NCBI GenBank assembly: GCA_036971615.1
Contig: JAYKKR010000006.1
Span: forward strand, 1,736,001-1,800,000
DNA from: Amyloporia xantha
Taxonomy: Eukaryota; Basidiomycota; Agaricomycetes; Polyporales; Adustoporiaceae
DNA: 64,000 nt
Direction: 5' to 3'
Part shown: positions 51,701 through 61,609 of the stretch, in pieces
How positions within the stretch are numbered: the stretch's first letter is position 1
Layout: each line of letters begins with the position of its first letter
Position numbers and translations under genes: made by a program
The notes under the pieces: model-generated
What the model saw: only the letters and a program-made list of their open reading frames with translations
What the model was told of the DNA's origin: nothing
Database searches by the model: none

Positions 51701-52274
51701 GGAAGCTGACTGCGTCCGATACAGACAATGAGGAAATGATGGTCCTTTGGATAGGATCCGATTCGTCTCCTCAATTACTCAAAGACCTACTCGATGTCGA
51801 TGACTTCATGCAGATCGATCCACATATCGTTAGTCGATCGATACCTTTCTGAATAAAACATGGCTAATCTTCACTCGTAATCGCTCGGCGTAGACACAGC
51901 TCCCGCATCTGTCAACGCGACTATCATCTCAAGTCCGCAACATCCTCGCGCATAGGAACGAGCAAAGGGGGTGGACACCGAAGTTCCTCATTGCACGCCG
52001 GAACATGGATGCGGCGGAACTTGAGTTCAGCGATATGTTGGTTGAAGACCAAAATAACGCTGCCATGTCTTATCTCGACTGTGCGTATGAACTGTTTTGA
52101 CTTTGTTACGGCTGTTCTTATTCCCATTCATTTGTAGACCTATGCCATGTGCACAGACTGATCAACAATGCTGTGAGTGACTCTGACAGATCGCGTAGTC
52201 TGTAGCTTAATCCGCATTTTACAGCTCAAAGGGAGTTCGGCATCGAACCACAGCAACTTCAAGGCGCCGTGGTG
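48776..52274 (+). CDS. SEC24: COPII coat subunit Sec24-like
   Basis: Cargo-binding subunit of the COPII coat on ER exit sites, partner of Sec23. The start at 48776 gives [23 protein letters not shown], joined through a 52-nt GC-AG intron (48843-48894) to [18 protein letters not shown]. The zinc finger CAQC-x18-CNLC is at about 49.26-49.34 kb, and the trunk ([16 protein letters not shown]) begins near 49.74 kb. Later come a helical region ([29 protein letters not shown], 51.46 kb) and a gelsolin-like domain ([14 protein letters not shown]...[12 protein letters not shown]). The end after three short exons is [15 protein letters not shown], with the stop at 52272-52274. Around ten introns. Which Sec24 paralogue this is (Sec24 or an Sfb-type) is not resolved. 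Confidence 0.88.
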
Positions 52275-52830
52275 ATACTAAGTTGAGCTACAGCGCGTAG
52301 CCTAGCCTGGTGTAGAAATGTACCATTTGCCGAATCATGTTGTGTATGGCGCTGTACCTAAGATATTTATTGAATTCCACCTCGCTCTGTAAGCGAATGG
52401 AGCGTTACGGGACGAATTCCGAAACACTAGTAGTGATTCGCAGTCATCGGTTTCCATTGTAAAGCTATGTGCGGGTTGCTCGAGCGTGCGTCTCTGTAAG
52501 CGGCAATTATGAATGGAGTTGAAATCAAGACCATCTCTTGTTCCATCTGCGGGCTGCCGCTTTCTATCTAGGGATCGCCCATCCCACTCGTCATATGGTT
52601 CTGGCAGGCTGTGGAGATTCACGACGATCCTCCAAAGTTGTCTAGGTCTGCAATATTCTGGAGCAATAGAATTCCTATGAGCCGCTGATTACAATGCTTG
52701 CCAAATATGGTAGGTCGACTCCTAGATCGATAATCTTATGTTGTGAACCGTGCCCATCCCAGCGTATCTCAGCGGTTTGATCGTCTAGCATCCAACAATC
52801 AGTTCAAGTCGAACAAAACTCTGTGTCAAA
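52275..52830. other. SEC24-EFM7 spacer
   Basis: About 550 bp with no gene seen. It should include the SEC24 3' UTR and the EFM7 promoter. Confidence 0.4.
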
Positions 52831-53905
52831 ATGTTAGATGAAATTCTTGGAGACACAGCGGCTCTCTTCGGAGAAACCGTGGCCGACGACGGCACAATTT
52901 ACTACGGTCCCTTGACGCTGACCGTAGCGCCCAAGGTATGTGGAATGAAAACAAGCTGGTTCGTTGTGCCTGAGCTGCATATCCACGAGGATAAATGGTT
53001 TTAAGGCGTATCTGAATAAATTCTACAGGAAGGAAAGGTATCCTCATTTTTCAGGCGACAGGACACTGCCTGATGAACCTGTTCCGATTGTTACAAGGCC
53101 AACACGCTCCTCGCGGACCATCTGTTTTCACCGTCATTACTGCTCGCAGAACGAATAGAGCGTGGTCTGATACCTCTGGATGGTAAAACAGGTGCGTTTT
53201 GCCGTTTGAAATGTGTTCAGGTGGCCCGTAATTTCACGTCGTCTCATGCAATTCAGTCATTGAACTGGGCGCTGGCTGTGCATTACCATCCCTCCTCGCG
53301 TCTACCGTCAGGTCTCCGCCATCTTTGGTGGTAATCACCGACTACCCCGACGACACAATCCTTGGTAATCTGAAACAGAACGTGGACAGAAATATCGTCC
53401 ATGTCTCACAAGGCTGTGACGTCTATTTTCGTGGATACGAGTGGGGACAGGATGTCAGCCCTCTACTGTGAGTCTGGCTCCGTTTAACCCTGGTTATGGA
53501 TGATATCTCAATTTAGATGATTTCCGCATGCCACAAAGAAAGTTAACCCGAGAGCATGGCGGTTACGATGTTGTTATCCTCTCAGATCTTCTCCATTTTG
53601 ACCGGTCCCATGACGTCCTCTTGGCCTCGCTGAAATGGCTGCTCCGTAAAGATCCTACCGCTCGCGCCTACGTAGCCGCGGGTAAGTACACCCCTCCCCC
53701 TGTCTGCGACAATTTTCTACGGGAGGGTAACAGAACGGGGTTTGTATGGGAGGAAGGGGAAGAGGGAAGTAAGTGGTGTGGCATGCTGGAAGTAAAAGGA
53801 GCCGGGTTAGACACTGAACAGCTCGGTGTCAGGAAGGGGATGTGCAGGTGGTGGGTTGGGTGGTGGGCACCGGACGCCCTCGCTATGGCCCAAACGCAAA
53901 CGTGA
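52831..53905 (+). CDS. EFM7: protein N-terminal and lysine methyltransferase EFM7 (Nnt1)
   Basis: SAM-dependent methyltransferase (family 16). In yeast, EFM7 methylates the N-terminus and Lys-2 of elongation factor 1A. Exon 1 (52831-52935, 35 codons) ends VAPK. A 9-nt microexon (53029-53037, Glu-Gly-Lys) follows. Exon 3 starts at 53098 (ANTLLADHLFSPSLLLAERIERG) and leads to motif I VIELGAGCALPSL, then VVITDYPDDTILGNLKQNV. After one more intron come YDVVILSDLLHFDRSHDVLLASL and AAGKYTPPPVCDNFLREG, and the family's C-terminal MCRWWVGWWAPD. The stop is at 53905. All joints keep the frame. Confidence 0.88.
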
Positions 53906-54558
53906 TCAAATTCATGTAGAGGCAGACTGTGCATCTCTTCATGTGGAGAGGGACCCATAGGTTGGCTAGAATATGGTCTCGTTTCGCTTACCATCCTTCC
54001 GATAGACTGGCTCGGCCGAGATACATACCCGTCTTGTGCTCTTTGTTCACACCCCACCGCCGCTGACCAGAGCAAACAGTCTGATTAAAAGTCGTGCCCG
54101 TGGTGCAACTATTTTGCACTGCGCCTCAGATGACGAGCAGGACTGTGCGCCATATGACCTTACCACTCTGCTGTCCTTTGGTGAAATCTAGCCCCGCAAA
54201 CCTCCTGCAGTCCCAGTAGTTTGGAACTCACCTCAAACTGTGGATCTGCGCTAGATGTCCCGAGCCAATACGCCGTTCGACATGGAACAGGACGGCGAAC
54301 ATAGACCTAGTAGGCTAGCACCCGTGAGGTCCTCTACGGCGGGTTAGACTCGAAGTGAGCTACGAGGGTGTGTAATTCGATTTCCGCAGCCCACGGAAGC
54401 CTCACTTTCAGGTTCATGTCATGATCCGTAAACCTCTGACAAAATTGCGTGTGATTTCATGATGGTTCGTCGTGCCCACCTACCCTCCCATTGACGTCGT
54501 TCTGTTTCTCCAGACATGCTGACTAGGTCATACATGGAATCACATGGTTTATCCAGCG
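53906..54558. other. no gene seen
   Basis: About 650 bp between EFM7 and the outer retrotransposon's LTR. Confidence 0.4.
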
Positions 54559-55408
54559 TGTTGAGCGCAGACTATAGAGGAGAGGAGGCTAATCCGTCTT
54601 GTATTCTAGTGGGCTGTAAGGCCCTGCTTATATACATGCATGAAAGGCTCCTTAGTAATCGTATCCAGAAACCTATAGAATATCTGAGTAAGATATGAAG
54701 TCATAATGAAATCATAGTGGAGATTTCTTAGTAAGAAAGTGGAGCCTATGAAGTAAGACAAGAGCATACTATGGAATAAGGCTCCAACTATTTAGTTTAT
54801 GTTTACAGAAAATCAGTATTTAAACAGTAAATAGTATATAGATAGTAAATAAACAGTAAATAAATGGTATAAATGGTACATATACATATAAGAAAAAGAA
54901 AGCAGTATGTCCTCAAAATCTTCAATAACCCTTTATACAACCAACACTCAGTGCCACAGTCTGTGCCTGTGATGAATATCATCAACACAAAGATGGTACA
55001 AAAAGAAATTAGTCATGATTTTTCATCAAACTGAGAGTATTTCCTTCCTTCTTTCCAATAACTGTGCAAATATCTCCCAATAAAAGTGATTATCTATCAA
55101 GTGAAGCCAGTTACATGTGACTTCTGGATGTCAGACCTGTTCTGGCCTTGTTGGATGCATGATATTTAACATCTCCTAGAAAAAATGTGTCACATCTGTT
55201 TACTGTTTACATACTGTTTATTTACCATTTACCGGGGTAGCGGTAGTTAAACATAAACAGTATACAGTTATAACCATTTATAAACGGTAAATAGATGAAA
55301 TGGTTGGAGCCTTACTATGGAACGTCATAGAACATCATAGAAATGAGTAAGTACTGACTACCAAGTATGGAAGTGCGACTACTATAGTTGGAAACTGATC
55401 GTTCAACA
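54559..55408 (-). mobile_element. 3' LTR of the outer Copia element (interrupted by a MITE)
   Basis: On the minus strand it begins TGTTGAAC at 55408, directly after a purine tract (GAGTGGGAG), and ends GCTCAACA at 54559, giving matching TGTTGA...TCAACA termini. Without the MITE and one copy of its target duplication it is about 304 bp. The partner LTR is outside the window, so the far boundary rests on the terminal symmetry only. Confidence 0.6.
54777..55314. mobile_element. hAT-like MITE (538 bp) inside the LTR
   Basis: Perfect 12-bp inverted ends TAAGGCTCCAAC / GTTGGAGCCTTA are flanked by an 8-bp direct repeat CTATGGAA (54769-54776 and 55315-55322). An 8-bp duplication is the mark of hAT transposases. 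The interior is AT-rich, has no long ORF and carries many short TAAACAGTAAATA-like subterminal repeats, as expected of a non-autonomous element. Confidence 0.85.
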
Positions 55409-55434
55409 CTCCCACTCAACTAGATAGTCGCTAA

Positions 55435-56289
55435 CTACTCTAGTCCAAGACTATGTACAAATTTCTCATGAATAGAGAAAGATAAATTCTTAGTGAGGAT
55501 ATCAGCCCTTTGCTCAGCAGTAGGTACAAAGAAAAGATCGACATGACCGTTTTCAATGAACTCTCTGCAAAAGTGGTACCGTATATCAATGTGCTTGGTT
55601 CTTCTGTCATGAGCTGGATTAACCGCAAGAAAAATGCTACCATTATTATCAATGCATAAAGGTGTGGCATTTTGCGGCTTAAAACCAATCTCAGACTGAA
55701 GAGTCCGAAGCCAGGCTAATTGTCGACAAGAGTCGGACAACGCCATGTACTCTGCTTCTGTAGAAGACAGAGCAACAGTCTTTTGTCGCCGCGAGACCCA
55801 TGAAATAGCAGCATCTGCCATAAAGAAGACAAAGCCACTAGTTGAATGCCTATCGTCCTTGTTCTCAGCCCAATCAGAGTCAGAATAACCTATAAGTCCA
55901 GATAATCCGCTGCCTTTGTAGCAAAGCCGAAGTGAACGTGAACCGTTCAAATAGCGAAGAATATATTGTGCGGCTTTATAATGTTGCATTGTAGGCTTAG
56001 CAGAATATTGGGAAAGGCGATTAACTGCATAGGCTATATCTGGGCGAGTGCCTAAGGCGATCCACAGAAGTGAACCAATGAGCTGTTGGTACTTTGAGCG
56101 AAGGGCGGCATCAACTTCATATGAAGGATCTGCTTTGACAAGATGTACGCCAAATGGAAGGGGAGTTCGCGTGGGTGCTGCATCTAGCATTTGGAATCGC
56201 TCGAGTGTCTCTTCAATGTATTTAGACTGATCAAGCCAAATGTTTCTGGATGATCTATCTCGAGTAATCCGCATGCCTAGAAAAGATTC
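55435..56289 (-). pseudogene. outer Copia polyprotein, 3' part (end of RT plus RNase H)
   Basis: Continuation of the reverse transcriptase and RNase H of the minus-strand Copia element, cut off from its upstream part by the inner element at 56290. The frame starts ESFLGMRITRDRS and shows GSLLWIALGTRPDIAYAVN, then the RNase H block GYSDSDWAENKDDRHSTSG, SSTEAEYMAL, CIDNNGSI and KHIDIRYHF. The stop at 55435 lies 27 bp before the LTR. It could not be expressed as part of the polyprotein in this arrangement. Confidence 0.9.
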
Positions 56290-56645
56290 TGTCAAACGAG
56301 TAATTCTTCACCTCTCTTCTTGAAAACTATTTCTATGGACTCCTTACATCTATAGCTATCTTTCTGTCTATTCACTTTATTCCTATCTCCTTCTGCACCT
56401 ATGATAGAATCCGTTCTTTACCTACACCCCTAGAGTAGTTGCCACTTCTGTGTTGATCGTTGTTTGTTCCCAAAGCGCACCACCTCAGAGTCCGTTGCAT
56501 CCTGGCTTCCCCAGTTGCTCAACTCGGACTCTAGGTGAGTGGTTACGTATATTAGCTCAATATACAGTTGCTCAACTCGGACTCTAGCTGTCTGTATACT
56601 TGAGCATCGATTGATCGAGCCCGCCTTTCGTCTGTGGCTCTGACA
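56290..56645 (+). repeat. 5' LTR of the inner Copia element
   Basis: Begins TGTCAAACGAG and ends GGCTCTGACA. A 21-nt unit starting GTTGCTCAACTCGG occurs twice inside the LTR, about 35 nt apart, and may be a promoter or enhancer repeat. Confidence 0.95.
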
Positions 56646-56669
56646 GGTTATGAGCCCCGCGCTCTGACC
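56646..56669 (+). other. primer-binding site matching a half initiator tRNA-Met
   Basis: The sequence after the LTR starts GGTTATGAGCCCCGCGC. Its complement contains GGGCTCATAACC, the anticodon stem-loop of eukaryotic initiator tRNA-Met. Drosophila copia has GGTTATGGGCCC at the same place and uses a 5' half-tRNA fragment as primer, so the same priming is inferred. Confidence 0.75.
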
Positions 56670-56828
56670 GCTTCGTCGTCAATCTTCTCTGCTTGCTACA
56701 GCTTCTGGATCGAGCTCTACTTCAATATCTGGCTACTACACTGTCTCTACAATCCCTACACTCCTTCTACAACACTCTGATCTTTCCTGATCTTCTCTGA
56801 TCTCTGCTGATCGTCGTCTCTGCCTGCC

Positions 56829-59800
56829 ATGTCATCCATCGACTCTCATCCGCGCTTCAAGCCTCTTTCGAACGGCAATTATCCGCAGTGGAGGGGGGAG
56901 ATGCGTGCATATCTGATGAAGAAGGGCTACTGGAGGCTTGTGAGTGGTGTGGAGAGTCGTCCGCCTGTGGAGGAGGACATAGAGCGCAGGGAATGGGACA
57001 AGATAGAGTCCAAGGCTGCTGGTGAGATCTTCCTGAACGTCTCACCGGACCAGCGCATCCATTTCAGTGGGTTTGAGGAGGATCCTGTGCGTATGTGGAG
57101 CGCATTGGAGGCTGCCCACGTCGTTCGTCGTCCGGGTGCACACTTCAACGCGTACGAATCCCTCTTGACAATCTCCAAGGACGAGGGGGAGTCTTTGCAG
57201 TCTCTCACTAACCGCATAGAGGAGGCTATGCTCACTTGCCAGAACCTCCGTCCTCCCTCCTTCTCTCTCGCTGACTTGGACAATGAGCTCCAAGCCATGG
57301 CAATGATTCGTGCGCTTCCGCGCGAGCAGTATGCGAGCTTTACCTCTGCTCTCATCATGATGCTCCCAGAGAAGCTCGACAAGTCCAAGGTCATTGAAGC
57401 GTTCCAAACGGAGGAGCTCAATCGCATGGCACGTCCCTCTCTTACCCTTCCTTCGTCTTCATCGTCCTCCGTCACTCTCGCCGCTACGTCATCCCCTTCG
57501 ACTTCGATCTCTTCAGCCAGCGCGAATGCTGCCTCTGCAGATGCTACCTGCGACTTCTGCGGTCGCAAGGGTCACACCCAGAGTGTTTGCTTCAAGTTTG
57601 CGAAGGCCAAGGAGAAGGCTCGTCAACTGCGCAAGCGTCCGGACCAGGCGAATGCTACAGAGTCAGCTGGCAATGCAAGTCTTCGTTCTGTCGATCCCTC
57701 CGATCCTCTTTCGCCTCTTCAGACCGACGCTAACATGGATTGGAACGCAGACTCAGGTGCTACAGCTCACATGACCCCTCATCGACACTGGCTTCGCGAC
57801 TACTCCCCGCATCGTGTCGCTATACGCCTCGCAGACAATCAGGTTGTCTATTCTGCTGGGGTTGGAACTGTGGTCTTTTCGCCGATTGTGGGAGGTAGGG
57901 TGGTCAAGAACGTCGAGTTTACCCGTGTTCTACATGTCCCTGCCCTTCGTAACAATCTTCTGTCTGTCCTTTTCCTAACACGACGTTGCCAATTCACTGT
58001 GCGCATTGGACGTGAAAGGATGGACTTCTCAAAGGGAGGTCGAACGCTCTTCTGCGCCCGCATCGATGACTCGAACACTGCGCTTTTAGCCGGTCATACT
58101 GTCGCTCTTACAGAGTATGCAAAGCTGAGCTCCACTCTTCCTCTCGATCTTTCGCTCTGGCATCGTCGTCTCGCACATCGTCACATCGACGGAGTGAAGC
58201 GTTTGCTGTCTCAGGATCTTGTCACTGGTCTGACACTCGACTCTAAGGCTCCCTCAGACCCTGTCTGCGAGCCCTGTCTTGCTGGGAAGATGCATGCTAA
58301 TCCTTTCCCTCCGTCGTCTCATCGTGCCAGCAAACCGCTCGAACTCGTTCACTCTGACGTTCATGGTCCCCTGCCTGTCCAAACCCACTCTGGCTATCGC
58401 TACTGGGTTACATTCATTGATGACTTCTCCCGCTTCCGCACTGTCTACTTAATGAAGACAAAGGATCAGGTCTTCGAAATGTTCAGACATTACAAGGCGT
58501 GGGCGGAGAATCAGACGGACTGCAGGATCAAAGCGTTGCGAGACGACAAGGGAGGTGAATACATGTCCACTGCCTTCCTTTCCTTCACCACAGAGCATGG
58601 CATCGAGCGACAACACTCCACGCGCAATCGACCGCAGCAGAACGGTGTTGCAGAGCGCACCAATCGAATTCTAGGCGATGGTATCAGTTCTATGCTTTCT
58701 GAGTCTGGTCTTCCTCCCTCTTTCTGGGGAGAGGCTCTGTCTACTCTCGTGCATGTTCTGAACCGCTGTGCCTCCTCCGTGCTACCAGACGCTACGCCCT
58801 TTGAGATGTGGTACAAGCGCAAGCCGGACGTCAGCCATCTCCGCGTTTGGGGATGCACTGCCTATGTCCACGTCCAGAAGGACAAGCGGACGAGTCTTGG
58901 CGCCCATATGGAGAAGTGCGTCTTCATTGGTTATCCTGATGGTGTTAAAGGTTGGAGATTCTACAATCCTACGACGAAGCGGATCATTCTTTCAGAGCGC
59001 GCTGATTTCGATGAGCGCTACTTTCCTGGTCTGAAGCAATCAACAGCTCCTCTTGCTTCTCCTCCTACTTCTAACTCTGCTCCTCCACCTCCACCACCAC
59101 CTCCTGACGCTGCTCCGCCGCCTCCACCACCCTCTCCTCCTCCTGCACCTGCTCCTCTGCCGGTCGCTGATCCTGTGCCTGTGCCTGCTGTTGCGCCTGC
59201 GCCACCTCTTGAGGGGGAGTTACCAGATCCTCCTGCTCCTCCAGAGCTGGATCCTATCCAAGATGTGCCTGCAGACGCTCCTCTATCTCCTCCAGTCCCA
59301 GAACTTCCTGTCGACGATCGTCCCATCGCTCTTCGACGTGAGCGTCGAGCGAAGCGTCCAGTGCAAGATTGGTCTGTTCCATGGCATCCGTATTCCCGTC
59401 CTGCTACTCGTTCACCTGCTCCTGCTCCTGTTCCCCCACCTCCACCTCCACCGTCACCTCCGCCTCCACCACCTCCTGCTGTTCCACTGTCGCCTCCTCC
59501 TCCAGTCGATGCTGAGTGGAGAGAACCTCCTCCCGCTGTTCCAGACAGCAATGATGATGATCTCCCAGCACTCGCAGAGGATTTTGAGGACAACAACAGC
59601 GATGACGAGGATGCCGAAGAGGCTGCCCACTATGCAGAGTCTGAGCCTGCGACTTATGCGGAAGCCATGAGACGCCCAGACGCAGACAAGTGGCGCGCTG
59701 CTATTCAGGAGGAATACGATGCACAGATTGAGAATGGCACTTGGGAAGTCGTCGATCTACCTCCTGACCGCAAGGCTATTGGCTGTAAGTGGGTCTTTAA

Positions 59801-61202
59801 GATCAAGCGCAATGCGGACGGCTCCATCGAACGCTACAAGGCTAGACTTGTTGCCCAAGGCTTTTCTCAGCGCCCTGGCTACGATTTCGTCGAAACCTTC
59901 GCTCCCACCATTCGCATGGCCAGCATTCGAGCCATTCTTGCCACTGCTGCCATCGAGGACCTCCACATACGCTCCATCGACATCTCCCATGCTTTCCTGA
60001 ACGGTGAGATGGATGCGGATGTCTACATGCGTCAACCGGAGGGCTTTCAGAATGGTAACAAGCGAGTTGCTTTACATCTGCGCAAGCCTATCTACGGGCT
60101 AAAGCAAGCTGGTCGACGCTGGAACAAGAAGCTGCATGCTACGCTGGTCAAGATGGGTTTCAAGCGCATTTCCTCAGACGCTGAAGTGTACGTATACGAG
60201 CGTGATAACATTCGCATCATTGTCCCTATCTATGTCGATGATATCACTGCTGTTTCCTCCTCCCAGTCTGCGCTTGACAACTTCGTCGAAGAGCTAGCTA
60301 GCCACTTCAAGCTTCGTGATTTGGGTGCAACGTCATATCTTCTGGGCATCGAGATCACTCGGGATCGTCCAACTCGCACTCTTGCTCTGTCTCAGCGACA
60401 ATACATCATCGACGTCCTCGAGCGCTTCAACCACAGCGAGTGCAGTACGGTTTCCACTCCTATGACTCCTGGTTTGATCCTATCCTCTTCCATGTCCCCC
60501 AAAACGCCCGAAGAAGTCGCTAGCATGCGCAACATCCCTTACCTGCAGGCTGTAGGTGCTCTGCAGTACCTTTCCTCCGCTACTCGTCCAGACATCTCCT
60601 ATGCTGTTGGCTGTCTTGCGCGCTTCAACCACAATCCCGGTGAGCAGCATTGGAAAGCGGTCAAGCATCTCTTCCGTTACTTGCAGGGGACAAAGGATCT
60701 CAAACTCACTTACCGCCCTGACCCTTCGACTACAGAGCCCTTTGTGACGTTCACAGATGCATCGCATGGCGATAATCTGGAGAATGGACGTTCCACAAGT
60801 GGCTACCTGGTTCGCATGGGTACAGGTGCTGTCAACTGGAGTAGCAAGCTGCAATCCATCGTCACTCTCTCCACCACGGAGTCAGAATATGTCGCTGCGG
60901 TCGAGGCTGGAAGGGACATCAAGTGGATGCGCAATCTTCTCTCTGAGATTGGCTATGGGTATGATCCTCCCTCTACCCTCTGTATCGACAATCAGTCCGC
61001 ACTCACTGTGTCGAAGAATCCGGAGCATCACGGTCGACTCAAACACCTCGACCTCCGCTTCTACTGGCTACGCGATGAGGTTGAGGCTGGGTACATCAAA
61101 CCTATCTATGTCTCCACTCATGAGATGCCTGCAGATTTGCTCACCAAGGCTCTGGCAAAGCCTCAGGTCGAGCACTTGCGGCGCATGATGGGTTTGGAGT
61201 GA
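56829..61202 (+). CDS. Gag-Pol polyprotein of the inner Copia element, intact
   Basis: 1,457 aa in one open frame. Gag-like N-terminus (residues 1-215), zinc knuckle CDFCGRKGHTQSVC (about 241), aspartic protease WNADSGATAHM (about 305), pre-integrase domain LWHRRLAHRHIDGV (about 444), integrase with HSDVHGP, DDKGGEYMS and NGVAERTNR (about 508-620), a very proline-rich spacer (about 745-900), reverse transcriptase from about 988 with YVDDI near 1135, and RNase H with TFTDASHGD and TESEYVAA (1305-1425). Every catalytic motif expected is present, so the element may be mobile. Gag and Pol are fused with no frameshift between them. Confidence 0.95.
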   Translation: MSSIDSHPRFKPLSNGNYPQWRGEMRAYLMKKGYWRLVSGVESRPPVEEDIERREWDKIESKAAGEIFLNVSPDQRIHFSGFEEDPVRMWSALEAAHVVRRPGAHFNAYESLLTISKDEGESLQSLTNRIEEAMLTCQNLRPPSFSLADLDNELQAMAMIRALPREQYASFTSALIMMLPEKLDKSKVIEAFQTEELNRMARPSLTLPSSSSSSVTLAATSSPSTSISSASANAASADATCDFCGRKGHTQSVCFKFAKAKEKARQLRKRPDQANATESAGNASLRSVDPSDPLSPLQTDANMDWNADSGATAHMTPHRHWLRDYSPHRVAIRLADNQVVYSAGVGTVVFSPIVGGRVVKNVEFTRVLHVPALRNNLLSVLFLTRRCQFTVRIGRERMDFSKGGRTLFCARIDDSNTALLAGHTVALTEYAKLSSTLPLDLSLWHRRLAHRHIDGVKRLLSQDLVTGLTLDSKAPSDPVCEPCLAGKMHANPFPPSSHRASKPLELVHSDVHGPLPVQTHSGYRYWVTFIDDFSRFRTVYLMKTKDQVFEMFRHYKAWAENQTDCRIKALRDDKGGEYMSTAFLSFTTEHGIERQHSTRNRPQQNGVAERTNRILGDGISSMLSESGLPPSFWGEALSTLVHVLNRCASSVLPDATPFEMWYKRKPDVSHLRVWGCTAYVHVQKDKRTSLGAHMEKCVFIGYPDGVKGWRFYNPTTKRIILSERADFDERYFPGLKQSTAPLASPPTSNSAPPPPPPPPDAAPPPPPPSPPPAPAPLPVADPVPVPAVAPAPPLEGELPDPPAPPELDPIQDVPADAPLSPPVPELPVDDRPIALRRERRAKRPVQDWSVPWHPYSRPATRSPAPAPVPPPPPPPSPPPPPPPAVPLSPPPPVDAEWREPPPAVPDSNDDDLPALAEDFEDNNSDDEDAEEAAHYAESEPATYAEAMRRPDADKWRAAIQEEYDAQIENGTWEVVDLPPDRKAIGCKWVFKIKRNADGSIERYKARLVAQGFSQRPGYDFVETFAPTIRMASIRAILATAAIEDLHIRSIDISHAFLNGEMDADVYMRQPEGFQNGNKRVALHLRKPIYGLKQAGRRWNKKLHATLVKMGFKRISSDAEVYVYERDNIRIIVPIYVDDITAVSSSQSALDNFVEELASHFKLRDLGATSYLLGIEITRDRPTRTLALSQRQYIIDVLERFNHSECSTVSTPMTPGLILSSSMSPKTPEEVASMRNIPYLQAVGALQYLSSATRPDISYAVGCLARFNHNPGEQHWKAVKHLFRYLQGTKDLKLTYRPDPSTTEPFVTFTDASHGDNLENGRSTSGYLVRMGTGAVNWSSKLQSIVTLSTTESEYVAAVEAGRDIKWMRNLLSEIGYGYDPPSTLCIDNQSALTVSKNPEHHGRLKHLDLRFYWLRDEVEAGYIKPIYVSTHEMPADLLTKALAKPQVEHLRRMMGLE

Positions 61203-61253
61203 GGTTGGATTCAGGGGGAGCTTGGACAATGAGAGGTGTCTCATTAAGGGGAG

Positions 61254-61609
61254 TGTCAAACGAGTAATTCTTCACCTCTCTTCTTGAAAACTATTTCTAT
61301 GGACTCCTTACATCTATAGCTATCTTTCTGTCTATTCACTTTATTCCTATCTCCTTCTGCACCTATGATAGAATCCGTTCTTTACCTACACCCCTAGAGT
61401 AGTTGCCACTTCTGTGTTGATCGTTGTTTGTTCCCAAAGCGCACCACCTCAGAGTCCGTTGCATCCTGGCTTCCCCAGTTGCTCAACTCGGACTCTAGGT
61501 GAGTGGTTACGTATATTAGCTCAATATACAGTTGCTCAACTCGGACTCTAGCTGTCTGTATACTTGAGCATCGATTGATCGAGCCCGCCTTTCGTCTGTG
61601 GCTCTGACA
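61254..61609 (+). repeat. 3' LTR of the inner Copia element
   Basis: Same 356-bp sequence as the 5' LTR by visual comparison. It follows a purine-rich tract and is followed by the GATTC duplication. Confidence 0.95.

Larger units (their letters stand above)
56290..61609 (+). mobile_element. complete Ty1/Copia LTR retrotransposon (inner element)
   Basis: 5,320 bp, with 356-bp LTRs at 56290-56645 and 61254-61609, TG...CA ends, a 5-bp target duplication GATTC (56285-56289 and 61610-61614), a primer-binding site right after the 5' LTR, one long intact ORF and a purine tract (AAGGGGAG) before the 3' LTR. The two LTRs look identical by eye, so the insertion is recent. It lies inside the reverse transcriptase gene of another Copia element, in the opposite orientation. 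Confidence 0.97.

Noticed and set aside
54720..55320. Repeated TAAACAGTAAATA/GTTTACTGTTTA units as a CRISPR-like or satellite array
   Set aside because: Spacing is irregular and the units lie within a MITE bounded by inverted ends and a target duplication.
59018..59670. Glycine-rich minus-strand and leucine-rich plus-strand frames in the inner Copia element
   Set aside because: Both are shadows of the proline-rich spacer of the Gag-Pol ORF.
61516..61609. Extension of the outer Copia frame into the LTR of the inner element
   Set aside because: The reading frame merely continues by chance past the insertion point at 61610; the true continuation of the outer element is at 56289.
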